A stretch of DNA of 64,000 nt from Archivesica marissinica (lineage: Eukaryota > Mollusca > Bivalvia > Venerida > Vesicomyidae): contig CM026393.1 in NCBI GenBank assembly GCA_014843695.1, forward strand, positions 6,472,033-6,536,032. The letters are read 5' to 3'. Shown here piece by piece: positions 57,601 to 64,000 of the stretch. The notes beneath the pieces are model-generated. The model saw only the letters and a program-made list of their open reading frames with translations. It ran no database searches and was not told the DNA's origin. How positions within the stretch are numbered: position 1 is the first letter of the stretch; each line of letters opens with the position of its first letter. The translations under genes and the position numbers were made by a program.

Positions 57601-57754
57601 GTTGGCCAAATATTAGATTTTTGAATTAGGGAAATATGGTCACAACTATTCAATTGTTAACATGGCCTTAGACAAATAACATGAAGTAGCCACTCTCGTG
57701 AATGGTCCGAAAAGTACACCACTCCCAGAAATACCAATGAACCATAATAAATAT

Positions 57755-57892
57755 ACCGTCCAACCTGTTGTATGCAGTCAGTCCAGGCAAACACATAATG
57801 TGGCTGACTAGCACAGATGGCTGCTTAGCAGAGGTCAAATAGGTAATCAAATGCCAGTTATGGAATCTGGCTGCTTCATAGAGGCGATCGTT
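57755..57892. mobile_element. T family element remnant
   Basis: CCGTCCAACCTGTTGTATGC start and GGCTGCTTAGCAGAGGTCAA, with a second GGCTGCTTCATAGAGG. Ends are eroded. Confidence 0.5.
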
Positions 57893-57974
57893 AACAAACA
57901 AGTGTATTTGTAGCAGATAATCTTCAGCAGAGATGATGCTGTGAGTAAATGTTTTAAACTAGCCTGTAGCACAC

Positions 57975-58650
57975 TTGTATACTCCCAAAATACTTCCCAG
58001 ATGTCAGTGTATACTCCCAAAATACTTCCCACATGCCAGTGTATACTCCCAAAATACTTCCCACATGTCAGTGTATACTCCCAAAATACTTCCCACATGT
58101 CAGTGTATACTCCCAAAATACTTCCCACATGTCAGTGTATACTCCCAAAATACTTCCCACATGTCAGTGTATACTCCCAAAATACTTCCCACATGTCAGT
58201 GTATACTCCCAAAATACTTCCCACATGTCAGTGTATACTCCCAAAATACTTCCCACATGTCAGTGTATACTCCCAAAATACTTCCCACATGTCAGTGTAT
58301 ACTCCCAAAATACTTCCCACATGTCAGTGTATACTCCCAAAATACTTCCCACATGCCAGTGTATACTTCCCACATGTCAGTGTATACTCCCAAAATACTT
58401 CCCACATGTCAGTGTATACTTCCCACATGTCAGTGTATACTCCTAAAATACTTCCCACATGTCAGTGTATACTCCCAAAATACTTCCCACATGTCTGTGT
58501 ATACTTCCCACATGTCTGTGTATACTTCCCACATATATGTGTATACTTCCCACATGTCTGTGTATACTTCCCACATGTCTGTGTATACTTCCCACATGTC
58601 AGTGTATACTTCCCACATGTCTGTGTATACTTCCCACATGTCTGAAATCG
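57975..58650. repeat. 32-bp minisatellite passing into a 21-bp derivative
   Basis: Left units contain TATACTCCCAAAATACTTCC and CACATGTCAGTG (32 bp). From about 58360 units that lack CCCAAAATAC appear (21 bp, TATACTTCCCACATGTCTGT), and these take over to the right end. Confidence 0.94.
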
Positions 58651-58725
58651 ACACTCTCGATTGAACTCGAACCTACAGCAGCGAGGAGCATGTGATTTGA
58701 AGCCAACAAGCTTACCCTCTCAGGC
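58650..58725 (-). mobile_element. SINE family F head fragment
   Basis: TTGAACTCGAACCTACAGCA and GCATGTGATTTGAAGCC match the head of the 30840-31125 copy. Confidence 0.7.
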
Positions 58726-58965
58726 ACCCCTCTCAGGCACCCTCTCAGACACCCCTCTCAGGCACCCCCTCAGACACCCCTCTCAGGCACCCCCTCAGAC
58801 ACACCTCTCAGGCACCCCTCTCAGGCACCCCCCTCAGACACCCCTCTCAGGCACCCCCTCAGGCACCCTCTCAGGCACCCCCTCAGGCACCCCTCTCAGG
58901 CACCCTCTCAGGCACCCCCTCAGGCACCCTCTCAGGCACCCCTCTCAGGCACCCTCTCAGGTTCT
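58715..58965. repeat. 13-14-bp minisatellite from a SINE head
   Basis: The unit is CCCTCTCAGGCAC, with CCCCTCAGACAC variants. It begins exactly where the SINE F head ends. Confidence 0.88.
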
Positions 58966-58969
58966 CAGT

Positions 58970-59266
58970 AATGTGTTTGAAACATATGAACGAGTGTATT
59001 TCAACAACATTATTACAGTTAACATGCATATAATAAATAGAAAACATGCATATATATATGTGTGTAAACAAAAGCACTAGATGGTATTTGAGCATGCATA
59101 CATTGAGTAATCTATGCAGATTCTATAATCATACCCCTGAAGCCTACAAAAGATATAGTACAAGAATGTACGATGCATCTGAAGCAGAAGTTATCATGTA
59201 AATTCGATAAATTCATACCCACCCCCCCAAGCACAACTAGCTCCAAATGTGTGGATTATTTGTCAA
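58970..59266. other. No recognised feature
   Basis: AT-rich spacer with ATGCATAT-like words. Confidence 0.4.
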
Positions 59267-59513
59267 TTAACCCATTTCATTCTGGATACATTTAAAGGCT
59301 TTTGCAAACAACATAGATCCAGATCAGCTGCAGCGTGACACTGCATGCTGATCAGGATCTATGTTGTTTGCTACATAGCCAAGTGTCTTAGCAAGATCAT
59401 GTGAATAGCAAACAGCATAGAGCCTGATCAGACGGCATGTTCTGTGGCAGTTGATCTGGCTCTATGTTCTTTGCAAATACCGTTTGAACGGTATCCAGAA
59501 TGAAATGGGTTAA
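59267..59513 (+). mobile_element. M2 MITE (ATTTCATTCTGGATA subfamily)
   Basis: TTAACCCATTTCATTCTGGA to TCCAGAATGAAATGGGTTAA, with complete TIRs. Confidence 0.85.
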
Positions 59514-59900
59514 CAGTCAATGACTCTGGTGATACTGGCCCGATCCCAATGACAACCAGGTGTGTACCACTGCAACTATTGCACTATGGAGAAATTAAGA
59601 TTCATAAAAGTTGTACAGGTTGGGTATTGGGTACAGGCTCCGTAGAGACAAATTTGTGAATCTGTAGGCAATTAATGGGCAATAACTTTGGTTAAACGGG
59701 GATGATCTCCAAAACAGGTAAACATGCACCACCACACAATGGTGATACATATTTAGTTTAGTTTCCACCCGTTTGTTACTGAGAATTAGCTTGGGACGGA
59801 CTTATTTGTGGATATTTTTGTGTACGGTATTAAGGACAATTTCTGTTGCTGGCCCGATCCTAACAAAAAATCACACGTGCACCATGTCACTATGGTGATG
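59514..59900. other. Old repeated sequence, unclassified
   Basis: CTGGCCCGATCC and a CAC...CA(C)TATGGTGAT pattern occur twice (near 59538 and 59850), which suggests a decayed dispersed repeat. Nothing else is supported. Confidence 0.4.
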
Positions 59901-60129
59901 TTAACCCTTTCCTTCATAGATATTTAGGTTAATATACTATTATATCTCCATACAAACGACAGCCATTTAGCTATCATGCAGTGGATAATTATAAGTATCC
60001 CACCTCCATAGATATTACTGGGACTACATGAGATTCTGACCTTTATTATGAACATTGGTTTGGCTACTACATTGTCAATGTATGTCGTATTGGTAATGGC
60101 GTCAAGAGGTGCTTCTATGAGGGAAAGGG
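59901..60129 (+). mobile_element. M4 MITE, source of the adjacent satellite
   Basis: It starts TTAACCCTTTCCTTCATAGA and runs colinear with (reverse of) the 3767-4003 copy up to TATGAGGGAAAGGGT, where repetition of its last 55 bp begins. Confidence 0.8.
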
Positions 60130-63100
60130 TCAATGTATGTTGTATTGGTAATGGCGTCAAGAGGTGCTTCTATGAGGGAAAGGGTCAATGTATGTTGTAT
60201 TGGTAATGGCGTCAAGAGGTGCTTCTATGAGGGAAAGGGTCAATGTATGTGGTATTGGTAATGGCGTCAAGAGGTGCTTCTATGAGGGAAAGGGTCAATG
60301 TATGTGGTATTGGTAATGGCGTTAAGAGGTGCTTCTATGAGGGAAAGGGTTAATGTATGTCGTATTGGTAATGGCGTTAAGAGGTGCTTCTATGAGGGAA
60401 AGGGTCAATGTATGTCGTATTGGTAATGGCTTTAAGATGCTTCTATGAGGGAAAGGGTCAATGTATGTCGTATTGGTAATGGCGTTAAGGTGCTTCTATG
60501 AGGGAAAGGGTTAATGTATGTCGTATTGGTAATGGCGTTAAGGTGCTTCTATGAGGGAAAGGGTCAATGTATATCGTATTGGTATGGCATCAAGAGGTGC
60601 TTCTATGAGGGAATGGGTTAATGTATGTCGTATTGGTAATGGCGGTAAGAGGTGCTTCTATGAGGGAATGGGTTAATGTATGTCGTATTGCTAATGGCGG
60701 TAAGAGGTGCTTCTATGAGGGAAAGGGTTAATGTATGTGGTATTGGTAATGGCGTTAAGAGGTGCTTCTATGAGGGAAAGGCTCAATGTATGTCGTATTG
60801 GTAATGGCTTTAAGGTGCTTCTATGAGGGAAAGGGTCAATGTATGTCATATTGGTAATGGTGTGAAGAGGTGCTTCTATGTAGGAAAGGGTTAATGTATG
60901 TTGTATTGGTAATGGCGTCAAGAGGTGCTTCTATGAGGGAAAGGGTCAATGTATGTTGTATTGGTAATGGCGTCAAGAGGTGCTTCTATGAGGGAAAGGG
61001 TCAATGTATGTGGTATTGGTAATGGCGTTAAAGGGTCAATGTATGTGGTATTGGTAATGGCATTAAGAGGTGCTTCTATGAGGGAAAGGGTCAATGTATG
61101 TGGTATTGGTAATGGCGTTAAGAGGTGCTTCTATGAGGGAAAGGGTTAATGTATGTCGTATTGGTAATGGCGTTAAGAGGTGCTTCTATGAGGGAAAGGG
61201 TCAATGTATGTCGTATTGGTAATGGCTTTAAGATGCTTCTATGAGGGAAAGGGTCAATGTATGTCGTATTGGTAATGGCGTTAAGGTGCTTCTATGAGGG
61301 AAAGGGTTAATGTATGTCGTATTGGTAATGGCATTAAGGTGCTTCTATGAGGGAAAGGGTCAATGTATGTCGTATTGGTAATGGCGTTAAGGTGCTTCTA
61401 TGAGGGAAAGGGTCAATGTATGTCGTATTGGTAATGGCGTTAAGGTGCTTCTATGAGGGAAAGGGTTAATGTATGTCGTATTGGTAATGGCGTTAAGGGT
61501 GCTTCTATGAGGGAAAGGGTTAATGTATGTCGTATTGGTATGGCGTCAAGAGGTGCTTCTATGAGGGAATGGGTTAATGTATGTCGTATTGGTAATGGCG
61601 TTAAGAGGTGCTTCTATGAGGGAATGGGTTAATGTATGTCGTATTGGTAATGGCGGTAAGAGGTGCTTCTATGAGGGAATGGGTTAATGTATGTCGTATT
61701 GGTAATGGCGTAAGAGGTGCTTCTATGAGGGAAAGGGTTAATGTATGTGGTATTGGTAATGGCGTTAAGAGGTGCTTCTATGAGGGAAAGGCTCAATGTA
61801 TGTTGTATTGGTAATGGCTTTAAGGTGCTTCTATGAGGGAAAGGGTCAATGTATGTCATATTGGTAATGGTGTGAAGAGGTGCTTCTATGTAGGAAAGGG
61901 TTAATGTATGTGGTATTGGTAATGGCGTTAAGAGGTGCTTCTATGAGGGAAAGGGTCAATGTATGTCGTATTGGTAATGGCGTTAAGATGCTTCTATGAG
62001 GGAAAGGGTCAATGTATGTCATATTGGTAATGGCGTCAAGAGGTGCTTCTATGAGGGAAAGGGTTAATGTATGTGGTATTGGTAATGGCGTCAAGAGGTG
62101 CTTCTATGAGGGAAAGGGTCAATGTATGTCGTATTGGTAATGACTTTAAGGGTGATGAGGGAAAGGGTCAATGTATGTTATTGTTAATGGCGTCAAGAGG
62201 GCTTCTATGAGGGAAAGGGTTAATGTATGTGTATTGGTAATGGCGTCAAGAGGTGCTTCTGGAGGAAAAGGGTGGCGTAAAGGGTTAATGTATGTCGTAT
62301 TGGTAATGGCATCAAGAGGTGCTTCTATGAGGGAAAGGGTTAATGTATGTCGTAATGGCGTCAAGAGGTGCTTCTATGAGGGAAAGGGTCAATGTATGTC
62401 GTATTGGTAATGGCGTCAAGAGGTGCTTCTATGAGGGAAAGGGTCAATGTATGTCGTATTGGTAATGGCGTCAAGAGGTGCTTCTATGAGGGAAAGGGTT
62501 AATGTATGTCGTATTGGTAATGGCGTCAAGAGGTGCTTCTATGAGGGAAAGGGTTAATGTATGTCGTATTGGTAATGGCGTCAAGGTGCTTCTATGAGGG
62601 AAAGGGTCAATGTATGTCGTATTGGTAATGGCGTCAAGAGGTGCTTCTATGAGGGAATGGGTTAATGTATGTCGTATTGGTAATGGCGTCAAGAGGTGCT
62701 TCTATGAGGGAATGGGTTAATGTATGTCGTATTGGTAATGGCGTCAAGAGGTGCTTCTATGAGGGAAAGGGTTAATGTATGTCGTATTGGTAATGGCGTC
62801 AAGAGGTGCTTCTATGAGGGAAAGGGTCAATGTATGTCGTATTGGTAATGGCTTTAAGGTGCTTCTATGGGGAAAGGGTTAATGTATGTCATATTGGTAA
62901 TGGCGTCAAGAGGTGCTTCTATGTGGGAAAGGGTTAATGTATGTCGTATTGGTAATGGCGTCAAGAGGTGCTTCTATGAGGGAAAGGGTCAATGTATGTT
63001 GTATTGGTAATGGCGTCAAGAGGTGCTTCTATGAGGAAAGGGTCAATGTATGTGGTATTGGTAATGGCGTTAAGATGCTTTTATGAGGGAAAGGGTCAAT

Positions 63101-63671
63101 GTATGTCATATTGGTAATGGTGTGAAGAGGTGCTTCTATGTGGGAAAGGGTTAATGTATGTGGTATTGGTAATGGTGTTAAGAGGTGCTTCTATGAGGGA
63201 AAGGGTCAATGTATGTCGTATTGGTAATGGCATCAAGAGGTGCTTCTATGAGGGAAAGGGTTAATGTATGTCGTATTGGTAATGGCATTAAGAGGTGCTT
63301 CTATGAGGGAAAGGGTTAATGTATGTCTTATTGGTAATGGCATTATGGTGCTTCTATGAGGGAAAGGGTCAATGTATGTCGTATTGGTATGGCATCAAGA
63401 GGTGCTTCTATGAGGGAAAGGGTTATGTATGTTATTGGTAATGGCGTTATGGTGCTTCTATGAGGAAAGGGTTAATGTATGTCGATTGTTAGGCGTCAAG
63501 AGGTGCTCTATGAGGGAAAGGGTTAATGTATGTTGTATTGGTAATGGAGTTAAGAGGTGCTTCTATGAGGGAAAGGGTTAATGTATGTGGTATTGGTGAT
63601 GGCGTTAAGAGGTGCTTCTATGAGGGAAAGGGTTAATGTATGTCGTATTGGTAATGGCGTTAAAAGGTGCT
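60070..63671. repeat. 55-bp satellite, about 65 copies, runs into the gap
   Basis: The unit contains AATGTATGTCGTATTGGTAA, TGGCGTCAAGAGGTGCTTCT and ATGAGGGAAAGGGT(C/T). Near 62150-62350 and 63420-63510 units have small deletions. Many units keep the MITE terminus GGGTTAA. Confidence 0.96.
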
Positions 63672-64000
63672 NNNNNNNNNNNNNNNNNNNNNNNNNNNNN
63701 NNNNNNNNNNNNNNNNNNNNNNNNNNNNNNNNNNNNNNNNNNNNNNNNNNNNNNNNNNNNNNNNNNNNNNNNNNNNNNNNNNNNNNNNNNNNNNNNNNNN
63801 NNNNNNNNNNNNNNNNNNNNNNNNNNNNNNNNNNNNNNNNNNNNNNNNNNNNNNNNNNNNNNNNNNNNNNNNNNNNNNNNNNNNNNNNNNNNNNNNNNNN
63901 NNNNNNNNNNNNNNNNNNNNNNNNNNNNNNNNNNNNNNNNNNNNNNNNNNNNNNNNNNNNNNNNNNNNNNNNNNNNNNNNNNNNNNNNNNNNNNNNNNNN
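63672..64000. other. Assembly gap (N)
   Basis: A run of N to the window end, directly inside the 55-bp array. The true array length is unknown. Confidence 1.

Overview
The window is animal nuclear DNA: exons are short, introns have canonical GT-AG ends, there are tRNA-derived SINEs, TTAA-flanked MITEs and a truncated non-LTR retrotransposon, and there are no bacterial-style operons. The gene content (an invertebrate-looking Na+/Ca2+ exchanger and an NTR-domain protein) and the repeat style suggest a lophotrochozoan, most likely a bivalve mollusc. That placement is inference. The sequence ends in a gap (N from 63672).

Two genes are well supported, both cut by the window or by unrecognised upstream exons. 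On the + strand, three exons (6941-7019, 9512-9658, 13852-14087) join in phase into the 153-residue C-terminal part of a secreted NTR (netrin-like) module protein. Its six-cysteine spacing matches secreted frizzled-related proteins. On the - strand, seven exons between 49128 and 31824 join in phase into the 276-residue C-terminal part of an SLC8-type Na+/Ca2+ exchanger: the end of a Calx-beta domain, a short acidic linker, the alpha-2 repeat and the last membrane helices. The genes lie tail to tail, about 17.7 kb apart. No gene was recognised between them or to the right of 49.2 kb, apart from a weak candidate exon near 57.4 kb.

By rough addition of my array spans, close to half of the readable sequence is tandem repeat: more than 30 separate minisatellites with units of about 13 to 65 bp, many inside introns of the two genes. 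The largest are a 38-bp array (34.8-38.4 kb), a 24-bp array (38.6-41.6 kb) and a 55-bp array (60.1-63.7 kb). Between them lie at least six tRNA-derived SINE families (labelled A-F here), four families of short elements with TTAA ends (M1-M4, probably piggyBac-related) and a TA-flanked family starting TACAGTC (Tc1/pogo-like). All family labels are local to this report.

The most interesting pattern is that several minisatellites can be traced to a piece of a transposable element: the end of an M4 MITE (60-63.7 kb), the inside of a family C SINE (3.0-3.5 kb), the head of a family E SINE (32.0-33.4 kb), the head of a family F SINE (58.7-59.0 kb), and the core of an M2 MITE (19.6-19.9 kb). This looks like repeated birth of satellites from mobile elements. 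I found no CRISPR, defence system or other genuinely new gene system. Long open frames inside the arrays are repeat artefacts.
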